A stretch of DNA of 64,000 nt, taken from assembly GCF_033958435.1 (NCBI RefSeq), contig NC_134145.1, positions 34,995,501 through 35,059,500 on the forward strand. The letters are read 5' to 3'. Shown here piece after piece: positions 33,832 through 45,098 of the stretch. Source of the stretch: Carettochelys insculpta (lineage: Eukaryota; Chordata; Testudines; Carettochelyidae). Made by a program: the position numbers and the translations under genes. The notes under the pieces were generated by a model. That model was not told where the DNA came from. It saw only the letters and a list, made by a program, of their open reading frames with translations, and searched no databases. Position 1 is the stretch's first letter, and the number at the start of each line of letters is the position of its first letter.

Positions 33832-35494
33832 TTATTGTATGTGAACACAGTCCTGACTTGGGGTTCTAAATAAGCAAGTGTGGAGACTAAAGTCCTCTAA
33901 CCAAAGAACATGCAAACCATAGGCAAAGAAGTCCCTTTAATTGACCCAACATAAAATTCAGGGGGGAAGGCGGGGGACAGAGCAGAGGTCAGGACATACA
34001 ACTGCATATATAACATATATATATCATATCCGTACAGGCCTGCTGACAGAGGGCAAGGGGGGCAAAGGCAGCAGTTGCCCATGGGCCTAGCATTTCAAAG
34101 GGGCCCAGATTTCCAGACACTGCTGCAGCTGCATGTGGCTGTGCAGGAGTGTGGGGAGAGGGGGCTGGGACCCAGCATCACAGTCAAGGTGGTGCTGAGG
34201 GCTGAGTGCTGTTGGCATTGCCCCTTGTGCTCTTGGCCTGCTCCTCCTGGGGTGCAGAGCTGGGCCTTCCTGCCACCTTGCCACAGGGACTACAGTAGCT
34301 GTCAGTGCCACTGCATCCAAAATAGTACTGTCCAGATATATTACTAGTACATCAAAATAAATATGACAGTAATATCCTCCTCTGTTCTGGGGTCTGGCTT
34401 GTTCTTAATTTGCTGTGCGTCTGTTGTCTTCCTTTCTTTGCAATGTGACTTTTTAAAGCAAGAACTGTAAGTGCTTTGATAATGTGTCTTATATTCTAAA
34501 TTTGTTCTTAATGTGTTATGCCCACTGTGCTATGCACAAATGAGGATGACTACATAAAATGCAAGGCAGAGCAGTATTGGATCTGTAGGATCAAATTGGC
34601 TTTACATCAATATAAATTAGAAGTTAATGCTCTATTAAAGTCAACTAGAGTTACAGTAAAGTAAAACAAATGTAAATAGGATCAGAATCAGGCCCATGCA
34701 GTCAATGGAATGCTATACTATAAATTTACTTATTATATTAATGACAGTTATTTTTGTTGACCTTTATCTTCCTTAATTCTTCCAGATTTTTTTTGTTTAC
34801 ATTTGACTGAAATTACACCTGTACTCATGTTTTTAAAACCAATGGGGAAGAGGGACTGGGAAAAATACACACAGTTCCCACAGATTTAATTATAAGTCAT
34901 ATGGTTATACACATATGTGGAAACTGGCCCATCAGTTTGAAAAACATACAACTAGAGAGGCTGCTGTACTTCCAACAATGATATAATCCACATATGGAAT
35001 ATTGCTCAGCTGAAGGCTGCCGAGTGGAAACCGTCTGTTTTTCAATGTTCAGCATGCACAGAACTGTGTGCTATTCCAGAGCTGTATTCTTTCTCATGGC
35101 CTGATCTTTGCTGATTGAGTACATATAAAGTGGAAAAGCCTTTAGAGAGAATCATAGACTGGTTCTCACGATTACGATTTTTGACCTTCTGCTTTCTTCA
35201 GCAGTTTTCCCTTTGTTCACAGAACCCTGTGTCTCTGTCACTGCTCCTAGTTCATCCTTTCTTAGATACAGAGCCCATTTATTGTTAATATTCCTATTAT
35301 TTATATTCTTTTTGCCATTTTTCTCTTGCTAGCTGAAGCTCATCTAGCTATCCTTTCTCTGTCTCAGGAACCTGCCTCTTCTCCAACCTGTAGCAGTTAT
35401 ATCTATGTGACTGTCGTTGTTCCTCTTACATAGGAATTGACATCAGATCAGACTAGTGATCTATCCAGTTAGTCTTCTGTCACTGTGGGAGTGT
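33832..35494. other. Stretch without recognisable gene
   Basis: 34030-34345 is a GC-rich block beginning GGGCAAGGGGGGCAAAGGCA that looks like a dispersed repeat. The rest is AT-rich and unassigned, with a TA run near 34010-34027. Confidence 0.4.
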
Positions 35495-36260
35495 TGACAC
35501 TGGAGATGGAGGTGTAATTACCAGTTTGGGTATACACATCCATGCTAGGTTTATTTAAGTTGGCACAGTTTAAAAAAAGCAATGTAACTGTAGCAGCAGT
35601 GGGCTGGACTAGCCACTCAGAGTACAGTCGTGTCTGAAACCCTATGTACGTAGCTGCCCCACCATCCGTACAGCTGCACAATTTTTAACATGCTAAGTCT
35701 GTCAAAACTATGGTAGGTATGCCCACCCAACATGGAAATTGTGCCTCCAAGTTCCAGTATAGACATAACCTGGCAGTGGGCAATATGAACTTCAACGGTC
35801 TGCATAGGGGTTGGAAGCAATGCAGATAAAGCAGTGGCTGGGTACCTATTGGCTGCAGTCTGGGCAAATTCCCAATGTACAGATGGCCTAAAATGCACTC
35901 AGCTGTATGTGAAAACAAAGCAGTCATTCTGAGACAACAATTCTATAAAGAAGGGAAGCAAACTAAGCTTTCCAATTTAAACAATAGGAAGAATTTATGA
36001 GATCAGTATTACCCACATTGGAATTTTGACCAAGGGTGGATCTACACTTATCTGGAGATTAGCACTGTAGCAATCAATCTCCCAGGATAAATTTAGTGGA
36101 TTTAGTAAAGACCCTCTAAATCAACTACTGATCACTCTTTTGTTGACTGTGGTACTCCCCTGGAACAAGAATAATAAGGGAAGTCCATGAAAGAGTTTCT
36201 CCCATTGACTCCCTGCAGTGGAAAAACTTCCTAACTATCCTGGGTTAATGGCATCCATCG
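35495..36260. repeat. Two decayed MITE-like fragments
   Basis: 35495-35715 has an opening that includes GGAGGTGTAATTACCAG and a body of short inverted AGC/GCT-rich segments, resembling a reptile MITE with GTAGAC-type ends. 36030-36250 begins GGATCTACACTTATCTGG and has AAATTTAGTGGATTTAGTAA and GACTCCCTGCAGTGG, the layout of another common MITE. Neither has clean ends here. A short CR1-like piece (GGCTGGAACACATGAATTAT) follows at 36280-36299. Confidence 0.4.
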
Positions 36261-36394
36261 GGGGACTGAAAATGGTTACGGGGGCTGGAACACATGAATT
36301 ATGAGGAGAGGCTGATGGAACTGGGTTTATTCTACAATTTAGGTTTTTGAACATTCTTTCAAAAGTTCAAGGACTTTTGTATCTGGGGCTTTCA

Positions 36395-36450
36395 TTTGTA
36401 CGCTGCTGCTGCTGCTGCTTCTCCTCCTCCTCTTCCTCCTCCTTGATAAA
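36395..36450 (+). repeat. (CTG)n/(CTC)n simple repeat
   Basis: A run of CTG triplets is followed by CTC/TTC triplets. No coding context. Confidence 0.9.
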
Positions 36451-37079
36451 CTGATCTTCATACTTCATTTTTTATCTGTTTCTGCAAAGCCAGATAGTAC
36501 AACTTTATTAGTTAAAATGAATAGGAAATAAAAGTAGCTTTCCATATCTTCTACCATTAGTCCCAGCTGATATTTTTTATAGGTTTGTGCCAGCATATTG
36601 AATCAAACTGGGTAGGTCCAGTTTCAAGTGCTTTTCATTCTGAAGACTGGGAAAACATTAGTTTTGTTTGCATACACTGACATCAAAATCACCTACTCAT
36701 TTGTCTTGAAATTCCATAGAGGTAAAACAAACAGATATTGTTTGCTCATAAGGACATTGTCAAGCGCTTTACTTTGAAAAGTGAGATTTTTTCTGTAGCA
36801 TGGAATGTCTCCTAGGGTATCAAAGATTTTTTCAGTAGACTGTGAAAAAGCCACCCAAAAGCTGCCAGAGCTCTCACAACTTAAATATGGGTTTTATGGA
36901 GAGACAAACAAGAATCTGGTGAGAACAAAACAAATAGTATTAATGGCTCTCATTCAGCCAAGATTTTTAAGTTATTTCATGTAATCATAGTTTCCTAAAA
37001 GCATGTGCTTGCATGTGAACAGATTCTTAAATGAGCTTCCTCAATGAAGCTTGAGCAGTCATTCTTGCCATACTCCTTG
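36451..37079. other. Stretch without recognisable gene
   Basis: Unassigned AT-rich sequence; nothing recognisable. Confidence 0.5.
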
Positions 37080-37660
37080 TCCTGCTCTTCCTCTCAGGCT
37101 GCACCCCCCGCACACTGTTGCTCACTCTTCTCACTCTCACTTCATCATTTTCACTGGGCTGGCTCAGAGGCTGAGGTGCGGGAAAGGGTGAGGGCTCCAG
37201 CTGGGGGGTGCAGTCTCCTGGATGGGGCCATAAATGAGGAGTTCAGTTTGTGGGAGATGGCTCCAGGCTGTGGCATGGGCTGGGATGTGAGACAGAGTGA
37301 GAGCTCTGGCTGGGGGTGCTGGCTGTGGAGTGGAGCCAGAGATGGGCAGCTCCAGGCTGTGGGTGGAGCCGAGAGGTTTGGAGTCTGGGAGGGGACTTTG
37401 GGCTCAGGCAGGGGGTTGGGGTGTGGGAGAAGGTACAGGTTCTGGGCTGCAGCTGCAGGTTCCATAGTGGAACAAGAAATGAGGGGTTCAGGGTGTGAGT
37501 TGTGGCTTGGGACTGGAGCGGAGAGATGGGGTGAGGACTCTGATGTAGAGCAAAGGATGAGGGATTTGGGGTGCAGCAGAGTGCTCAATGTTGGGAACAA
37601 AGGGCTCACAGGATGGGGAGGTTTTGAGGTGCAGGCTCCACGTGGTGCTTATCTCAACTA
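37080..37660. repeat. G-rich degenerate tandem-like repeat
   Basis: Repeated GGGG-TGCAG, GAGCCAGAGATG and GGCTCCAGGCTG phrases give a low-complexity body with 150-205 codon chance frames on both strands. This resembles the G-rich interior of reptile non-autonomous DNA transposons. No terminal repeats identified. Confidence 0.5.
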
Positions 37661-38202
37661 GAACAACAGCATAATCTCCTTCTGTCTCCTAAGTGGAGGG
37701 GCAGCCAGGTATCTCTGCACTGCCCTATTTGCAGGTGCTACCTCTGCAGCTCCCATTGGTCACTAGGATCTGCAGGGGTGGTGCAAGGGGCAGAGGCAGC
37801 ATATGGCACCCCTGGATGCCCCTGTGCATAGCTGCCAGAAGGGGGCATGCCAGCTGCTTCCAAAAACTGTGATATGGACGCTAGTAGGGAGCCTTATGAC
37901 CCTGCTGGGCAGTGCAACCATCTGGACAATCAACAGCTGCTGCTGAGCTTTCACAGGAAACTACAACAAGAGCTGTTTAATATCAAGAGCTGCTTGTCCC
38001 AACAGAGGAAAAGCCATTTATGAGCCTTCCAATACTGTACATGTTGCACTGAACCAAACTGTAGTTGAAACAGATATGTGTCCAAAAGTTGTTGGTGTTG
38101 GCATAGGATATATGTCAGTTTTTATTTTCTCCAGGATGCTCCATCCCTGCTCTGTTTGGAGGGTTGCTCCCTTCCTCCAAGACCTTCCTTCTCTCTTTTT
38201 TT
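37661..38202. other. Stretch without recognisable gene
   Basis: Unassigned; ends in a T-rich tract (38196-38206) next to a Penelope-type repeat. Confidence 0.5.
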
Positions 38203-38680
38203 TTAATATTTGAAATGTTCACCGAGCTTAATAACTTTAATCGCAGACATTTCGTTACTGAACGGAGTAACATCATCAGTGCCTAGTGAGAGATCTTCCA
38301 AACTGTTCTTTATATAGTCCTTTCACATAGGCCTTATCAATAATTAGTTCTTAGTTGGTTACTCGTGTCCTGACAACAAACCACGCTTGTGGATTGTTGA
38401 TAGGTGGTCTGTGGTTAACACTCGGAGGAAGGACATTATAGTTCAAGCATCTATGAAGAAAGGAAAGCTGTTGCCATGTTGTAGCCTATCCACTAGCAAA
38501 GGTCTCCCAACGACAAGCAATCCTAAGCGTATCACGCCCAAAACTTTTTAAAATAAAAATAAAAACAGGTAGCCCGGGAAGTTCCATTTAATATTTAAAA
38601 TGTTCACTGAGCTTAACAACTTTAACTGCAGACGTTTCGTTACTGAACAGAGTAACATCATCAGTGCCTAGTGACTAATG
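38203..38680 (-). mobile_element. Tandem Penelope-like terminal repeats
   Basis: Two direct copies of a terminal-repeat unit, read on the minus strand. Matching landmarks recur 385 bp apart: TCATCAG at 38273-38279 and 38658-38664, GTTACT at 38254-38259 and 38639-38644. The downstream copy is followed by unrelated DNA near 38680, so it is partial. The unit also contains the ACAGGTAGCCCGGGAAGTTC segment found in mirrored form in the insert at 2882-3118. Tandem pseudo-LTRs are characteristic of PLEs. No coding part is present. Confidence 0.65.
38212..38282 (-). ncRNA. Hammerhead-ribozyme-like motif, repeat copy 1
   Basis: On the minus strand: CTGATGA (38279-38273), an extra T, a perfect 6-bp helix II GTTACT/AGTAAC (38271-38266 with 38259-38254), and GAAA (38253-38250). 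Helix III pairs TGTC with a GAACAT strand at 38220-38215, imperfectly. After helix III comes a UU that fits the position before cleavage. The second copy at 38597-38667 has the same elements. This is the best hammerhead core in the window. Confidence 0.55.
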
Positions 38681-40154
38681 CAGCACACGCTATGTACAGA
38701 AGCCAGACAGCAATGTGCAGCAGGCTCTGGAAAAGCTAACATCAGCAAAGACATTTCTTGTGAAAGTGTAATGGGTACCCTCACCCTTGGAGGCCTCCCT
38801 GTGGCAGGATATGGGGATTAGCTAGTGCAGCATCCCTGTCTGTCAGTTACTAATATCATGGCAGCTCTCTTGATGGAGCTCAGGGAGCTCCCGCCTCATG
38901 ACTCAGTCCTCTAGGCAGGTCGGTGTACAGTCCTTTGCTTCTGGGGTGTCAAAGTCCCATTGGACAAGCTGTCCATAAGTCATGTCAGGAAATCTTCTGG
39001 CCCAGGTCTAATGCTACTTTCCCTTTGTTAAGGGAACTTTATGCTTTGCTAGTGAGGTCTACTCAATCTTAGACTTCATGGCTGTTTCCCTGGGCTCTTT
39101 CCTAACTCACTGCTCTATCTTCAGGACCACATCTGGATTTGCCAGTGTGAGTCTCCTCCACTCCCAAAGGCTCCCCACTCCCCTCAGATTTTACCCAAAC
39201 TTCATAGTCCAGAGCAGGAGCCCAGGATTTATCTTCCCCTTAGAACTCTTCTTTGTCCTTAACCAACTCCCATTCTCTCTAGGGACTGCCTGCAGAATTC
39301 CCAGAAGCCTCTTACCTTTTTCTTTTGTCTTTTTTTTTTAATAAGAAAGCAGACGACTGAATAGTCTATATAGCGCCATAAATTATGGTTCCACAATACT
39401 TAATAATATATTTTCTCTCTCTGCCACAGGTATCAGCTTTCTCCATGCCCTGGGCATGCTCAAATCCCTGCTCTGCCCAGGCTCCATCTCACCCCTCCTA
39501 TCCCCATTCCACCTTCCTCCCCCCAAACACAGCTAGTCCTCTTCTTCCCAGTGCCTCCTGCATGCCAGTAAATCAGTAAACAGCTGATTGTGGCAGGTGG
39601 GAGGCTCTGGGAGGCAGGGAGAGGAGTTGAGCAGTGGAGGAGGCCCTGGTGTGTATGTGTGTGGAGGATCTGGCTGCAAATGGGTGCCAGGTGCCCACTC
39701 ACTTTTCCTGTGGGTGCTCCACCCATGGAGCACTCACAGAGTTAACAGCTATATACTCTGCCCATGTCTTTCATGTAATGTAACGCTACCTTTCTTATAA
39801 TAATATCAGTGTAACTTATTACCTAGAGCCAGAGGGCCCCAAAATGTGGGGGCCTGGCCCAACTCTCCCACAGGTGTATGTGAAGAGTGAGCACCACCTA
39901 ACCCCACTCCTGGCTCCATCTGCCATACTGAGCTACGGCCCCAGCCTTTTCTCCCTTACACCTGTCCATGTCCTCCCACTCCCAGGGGGAGACATAGCAG
40001 ACCACGGTAAGAGGTTTGGGGGTGAAGCAAAACGATGGGGAGTGATTTTGTGAGAAATTTGAATTCCTCACAAGCCTTTTTCCTTTTTTTAATCAAAGCC
40101 TTTACCAGTCCATGAAAGATTCTCAGTTGTTTCTTCCACCTTACAGAGTATATA
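38681..40154. other. Stretch without recognisable gene
   Basis: No gene. 39590-39735 (GGAGGCTCTGGGAGGCAGGG, then GGGTGCTCCACCCATGGAGC) looks like a decayed MITE. The rest is unassigned. Confidence 0.4.
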
Positions 40155-40670
40155 GAGAGGGTGACCATCTGTCCCATTTTGAATGGGAGAGCTCCATATT
40201 TCGGGTGCCATCCCAGCATCTCGATTTATTTTGCAAGAGGGCTAATTGCCCCGTATTCCACTTTTTTAGAAGGTGGCAGCCACTGGTTCAGGCTCCCTGT
40301 GGCTGGGGGAGCTGGGAGCTGGACGTGCATGGCTGCCAGCCAACATCCTCCAGCTGGAGGAACCAGACCCACAAGGCTTCCCCAGGAGCCACATCTGCGT
40401 GACTGCTGCCCGGTTTCCCCTGGCTGGTGGGAACCAGATCAGCGCAGCTCCTGCCCAGCTTCCTGCGGCTAGTGGAAGCTGGTAGCTTTGGTAGTGGGGT
40501 TGCAGCCCCAGTGCCCCAAGTTAAAAACTGCAGCTGCCCCACACAGCCCCTCCAGCACAGTGGCAGCCCCAACAGGGCAGCCACCACCACCAGCTGGGGT
40601 GACCATCTGTCCTGTTTTGGCCAGGATGCCCCATGTTCCATATTTGGCTGGGGGAAATATGGTCACCTTG
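40155..40670. mobile_element. hAT-like MITE with GGTGACCAT ends
   Basis: GAGGGTGACCAT (40157-40168) and ATGGTCACCTTG (40659-40670) are inverted ends consistent with a CA-N-GGTGACC hAT-style terminus. An internal copy of the left end at 40599-40611 (GGTGACCATCTGT) suggests a compound or duplicated element. The interior is GC-rich with chance frames. No 8-bp duplication was confirmed. Confidence 0.55.
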
Positions 40671-40906
40671 TGTAAAGAGTCCATTTGTGTGCCAACTTAT
40701 TCAAAAAACATGTTTGTTCAAGCCACAGTGACCAGTTAATACTTTAATCAAGATCACTTAATTAGTCCTATCCAAACCCTGAGGTATGTCATTGTCCTCA
40801 GCTCTAACAGCTCCCTTCTCCTCTCAGGTTCCTGCCTCTGTACAAGCCCAGCTATCCCTACCCAACTGGGCTTCATCTTCCATTAGATGTTATCAACTTC
40901 TGGACC
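40671..40906. other. Short unassigned spacer
   Basis: No gene or repeat recognised between the hAT-like MITE and the decayed Harbinger element. Confidence 0.5.
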
Positions 40907-42205
40907 TCACCAGGTGCACCTTATCAGGGCTGGCGGGGGGGAGCTATGAATCCCCAGCACTGAACCTTGTGCCCCCAGAGCCGGGTGTCCTGAGATGCCC
41001 ATGTCCCAAGGTTCCCTGCATGGGTGCCAAGGGCACGGGCTGCCCCATGCTGTCCCCCCAGTCGCTCCATAGCCAGCCGGCTTGTGGTGCTGTCCCACCC
41101 ACGTGGTGCTGAGCGCTGCTTGTTGGCCCCCCTGTCCGGCCCAGGGAACACAGCTGTCTGGAGTCCACAGGCCCCAGGGTGGTGGGCATGTGGGGGGCCT
41201 GCGGCAACCCTGGGTGGGACTAGAGGCCCCCTCCCCAGTCCTGGGGTGGCTGGTGTGTGGACCACCTACCTGTGGGTCCCTCCAGGAAGTCGGGTGAGGT
41301 ACGGGTGGATGGGGCCCAGCTGGACGGCCCAGCTGAGATGTTGATGACAAGAGCCACCTCGCTTGAGCGCTCATCATCGCTGGTGGTGTCTAGCCTCCAT
41401 GGGCTCCTGTTCTGATGCCAGAACCATCGTGTCCAGTAGCATGGCTGGGTGTCCCGCCTCCTTAGGCCCAAGGAGGTGGTCCAGGTCTTTATAGTAGGGA
41501 CAGCTGGTGGGTGCTGCCCCTAACTGCCTGGCCATGTCCCAGGCCCTGCTTATCCCTGGAGCAGTTCCTTCACCTTGGACCTCACCTGGTCCGGGGTCCG
41601 GGAGGGGGTGACCCCAGCTGGAGAGGCCCATGGTGAGGCACTGGCATGCTGCCGCTTTCCTGCACTGCATCCCCGTTTGGTGCAGGACCTCTTTGTCTGC
41701 CCAGAGGGCAAGGAGGTCCCGCACCTCAGCATCGGTCCACGGGGGGGCCTGGTGCTTGGGGGTGTGTGGCCTCCCTCCTGGGAGGGCTCCCTGGTTTTTT
41801 GAGGGGGCCCTGGGGTGGGCAGGGGGGTCAGAGGCGCTAGCCAAGGTGCCAAGGAGGGCTCAGGGCTAGCTGGAGTGTCGTCATAGGGAGTCAGCTGTGC
41901 AGCAGCATGGGCTCCCTGCTGCCTGCATACTTTCAGCTTCCTGCCTGAGGGTTTCTGGGAGCCTGTGTCCTGAAATGTGGCCGGACACTGGAGCCATAGA
42001 GCTCCACTTGTGCTGGGGGTGGCTCCGCCGCCTGCCAGTTGATCATGGCCATGGAGGACTCTCTCTTTCGAAAGAGCGAGCCGCAGAGTGTCTGCTCTTG
42101 CTCTTTCGAAATAATCTTTTGAAGGAAGGCCCTCTTCCCATCCCGGGAACGGGGAGTTCTTTCAAAGTTAATTTCGAAAGAACTTGGGAGCAGGCTGTTT
42201 CCTAG
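40907..42205 (-). pseudogene. Harbinger Myb/SANT-like protein gene remnant
   Basis: Minus frame 41374-41844 encodes APPWTDAEVRDLLALWADKE and LGAAPTSCPYYKDLDHLLGP. These match the Myb/SANT-like DNA-binding domain of Harbinger accessory proteins (compare PSWTEAELWDLLGLWSEEE and GAAPVTCPFYRELRAILG at 50354-51005). The middle of the domain is frameshifted. A second frame (41220-41471) ends TTSDDERSSEVALVINISAG... next to a possible splice donor (GTAGGT, 41269-41264), mirroring the intron position of the intact gene. Upstream, 42060-42205 has TTTCGAAAGAG-type inverted segments near the element end. No transposase part found. Confidence 0.75.
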
Positions 42206-43693
42206 CCTTAGGAAGTGCCAATCATAGAACACAGCATGTAAAACTAATGCGACAGAATGGTGAGGTTATATCATGGCTGTAATGCGGCAAATATTCAGCC
42301 TGACCAACATCATCCATAAACACTGGATAGATGAGTTATTTTATTTACTTAATGTATTAACCTCACTAAGGTATGCAAGGGTGTGTGTTAACATAATTAC
42401 TGTGTACATACCAGTTGAGATTGAAAGCTCTCAATGCTAGCAGCACAAAGCACCCCAAACAGTCAAGTGTGTTTTATTGCTTAATGGTTCTCTTTTGTGC
42501 ACGGAGCATTTTCTTAGCCAGATGGCCTTGCTGTTTAGTGCATTCCTATCATTACTACTTAGATTGCAACAGGCCCTTATGACCTCAGGAGGGGAGTTAG
42601 GTTGGGATAGTGGGAGGCCATACATCACAACCCTTGGATTTAGGGGAGCATGGCGTTTATACTCTCAATGCGTCCATGGGGGCTGGTGGAGCAGGAAGAA
42701 GGCATGGGCATGGCCCCTTCCCCTCATCTCTGTAGCTTTACAAAAGGACTAGTCTGAATGAGGAAACAGGCTGCACCATGCTAATGGGTAACACAAAGTT
42801 TTGGGCTTCCCATGGGGCAATGCAGCCCAGCATCTTTCTGAGCACAAGGGTGTGTGTAAATGCCAGTCTAGGGCCAGGCCAAAATGTCATCTTACTGTCT
42901 GGGGACTTAGAGTTACTCCAGCTTTTCTTCCCTGACATGGTTCTCTATGGCACTTTTTATTTATGTATTTATGTATTTATTTTATTTTGCCAGAGCACTC
43001 ACTGTTTGAAAGGGAGTATAATTTATTTCATGTAGTGTTCTTCCTTTTCTTAAGAGCTGGAATATACAATAGGTTTTGGTGTGAGTGAGTCTTTTTTCAT
43101 CCAGATTCTAGTACTGTTATCATTTTTACCCTTCAGAGGTTATCTACTGAATTTGCTTGCTCATCTTCCACAAAATATAATAATTCAAAATAGCTACCAT
43201 AGGTAGTAATTTGCAATAGTTTCTTTACAACAGCATTTAACATCTAAAGTGTGAATAGTGTAACTAAAAAACCGTGCATGATTGACTGAAATCCACTTAT
43301 TTACACTACAGGCTATTAATAGACTGGAGAGTTGTGGTAAGTTGAATAAATGTAAACTTTCTGTAACATGAAACATGGCATAATTTTCAGTTGAGTCATG
43401 TGGCAATTGTTTGAGGGAAGAGGAAATATTAAGATCTGTGTTACTTAACACTAGTATTTTGAAAGTGTCCATAACTGTAGTAGATACTAGACAACCTTAA
43501 GTGCTTCATTTAAATCACAAGGGAAATAGTACTCATACAATGACTCTGAAGACAGAATTTGTCCTTTACTACAATTCCTCAGCAGCAACAATCCAAAGTA
43601 TAGCCAGTTAGTGTGAATATATAGTAGTTTTAATATAATTTCGTTGTGGATTTAAAACCTATTCCATTAGTACTGTCACTAGGATTTACTATC
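42206..43693. other. Stretch without recognisable gene
   Basis: Unassigned. A TTTATTTATGTATTTATGTA run near 42957-42976 is a simple repeat. No coding motif. Confidence 0.5.
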
Positions 43694-44900
43694 AAAACAA
43701 AAAAGCGGTCAAGTAGCACTTTAAAGACTAACAAAATAATTTATTAGGTGAGCTTTTGTGGGACAGACCCACTTCTTCAGACCATAGCCATACCAGAACA
43801 GACTCAATATTTAAGGCACAGAGAACCAAAAATAGTAATCAAGGTGGACAAATCAGAAAAAAATGATCAAGGTGAGCAAATCAGAGAGTAGAGGGGCAGA
43901 AAGGAGTGGGGGGAAGTCAAGAATTAGATTAAGCCAAGTATGCAAACGAGCCCCTATAAGCTGTGTCTACACGTGCATGCTACTTCGAAGTAGCGGCACT
44001 AACTTCGAAATAGCGCCCGTCGTGGCTACACGCGTCGGGCGCTATTTCGAAGTTAACTTCGACATTAGGCGGCGAGACGTCGAAGTCGCTAACCTCATGA
44101 GGGGATCGGAATAACGCCCTACTTCGACGTTCAACGTCGAAGTAGGGACCGTGTAGACGATCCGCGTCCCGCAACGTCGAAATTGTGGGGTCCTCCATGG
44201 CAGCCATCAGCTGGGGGGTTGAGAGACGCTGTCTCTCCAGCCCGTGCGGGGCTCTATGGTCACCATGTGCAGCAGCCTTTAGCCCAGGGCTTCTGGCTGC
44301 TGCTGCTGCAGCGGGGGATTCATGCTGCATGCACAGGGTCTGCAACTCGTTGTCGGCTCTGTGGATCTTGTGGTGTTTAGTGCAAGTGTGTCTGGGAGGG
44401 GCCCTTTAAGGGAGCAGCTGGCTGTTGAGTCCGCCCTGTGACCCTGTCTGCAGCTGTGCCTGGCACCCTTATTTCGATGTGTGCTACTGTGGCGTGTAGA
44501 CGTTCCCTCGCTGCGCCTATTTCGATGTGGTGCTGCGCAACGTCGATGTTGAACATCGACGTTGCCAGCCCTGGAGGACGTGTAGACGTTATTCATCGAA
44601 ATAGCCTATTTCAATGTCGGGCTACTTCGATGTAGGCTTCACGTGTAGACGTAGCCATAGTGACTCAGAAAATTCCCATCCTGGTTCAAACCATGTGTTA
44701 ATGTGTTGAATTTGAATATAAAAGAGAGTTCATCAGCCTCTCTTTCAAGAGTGTTGTGAAAATTCCTCTTCAGTAAGACGCAAACTCTTAACTCATTAAC
44801 AGAATGGCCCACTCTATTAAAATGCTGGCTGACTGGCTTGTGGATCAGGAGTGTTTTTATGTCTGTTTTGAAGTCTGTCCAAGGATTTACTGATGGAGTC
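43694..44900 (-). mobile_element. Penelope-like element (minus strand), split by a Harbinger MITE
   Basis: The reverse complement matches the PLE at 23650-24690. The 3' tail is at 43694-43800 (hammerhead box at 43780-43774, decayed GAAA). The 3' UTR runs to 43958. After the nested MITE (43959-44656), the GIY-YIG C-terminal segment runs from about 44660 to 44900, including HKPVSQHFN, VGHSV, then SFIFKFN and GLNQDGNFLSHY in the minus frame. The RT is absent. The other PLE supplies the empty site for the MITE insertion. Confidence 0.85.
43959..44656 (+). mobile_element. Non-autonomous PIF/Harbinger element (698 bp) nested in PLE
   Basis: TIRs AGCTGTGTCTACACGTGC (43959-43976) and CACGTGTAGACGTAGCC (44640-44656). 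ATA is duplicated at 43956-43958 and 44657-44659. Ends and filler match 17356-18036 over most of their length and match both ends of 49944-54070. The PLE at 23650-24690 shows the uninterrupted site: CCCCTATAGTGACTCAG when read on the strand used here. No coding capacity. Confidence 0.93.
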
Positions 44901-44919
44901 CTTCAAAGTTAGGCATGAC

Positions 44920-45098
44920 ATTGAAGTAGCCAGCAGAGAGTGTACACACATTTTCCCTTGCTTCGAAGTTAACTTCAAAGTAGGGAGCCCAGCTTCAAAG
45001 TCCTTGCCGTAATTCAAGGTTTAACACTGAAGTAGGGTGTGTGTAGAGGCTCTTCTTAGAAGTTGCTGTGAAGTTATTTCTGTAGTGTAGACACAGCC
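44920..45098. mobile_element. Harbinger-like fragment
   Basis: TTCGAAGTTAACTTC and GAAGTAGG repeats are followed by the end GTGTAGACACAGCC (45085-45098), the terminal repeat shared with the palindromic MITE at 54251-54686. The left end is not clear, so this may be a truncated copy. Confidence 0.6.

Noticed and set aside
37044..37661. Open frame of 205 codons on + (and 152 on -)
   Set aside because: It is made of a G-rich degenerate repeat, with no domain and no start context, and both strands are open because of composition.
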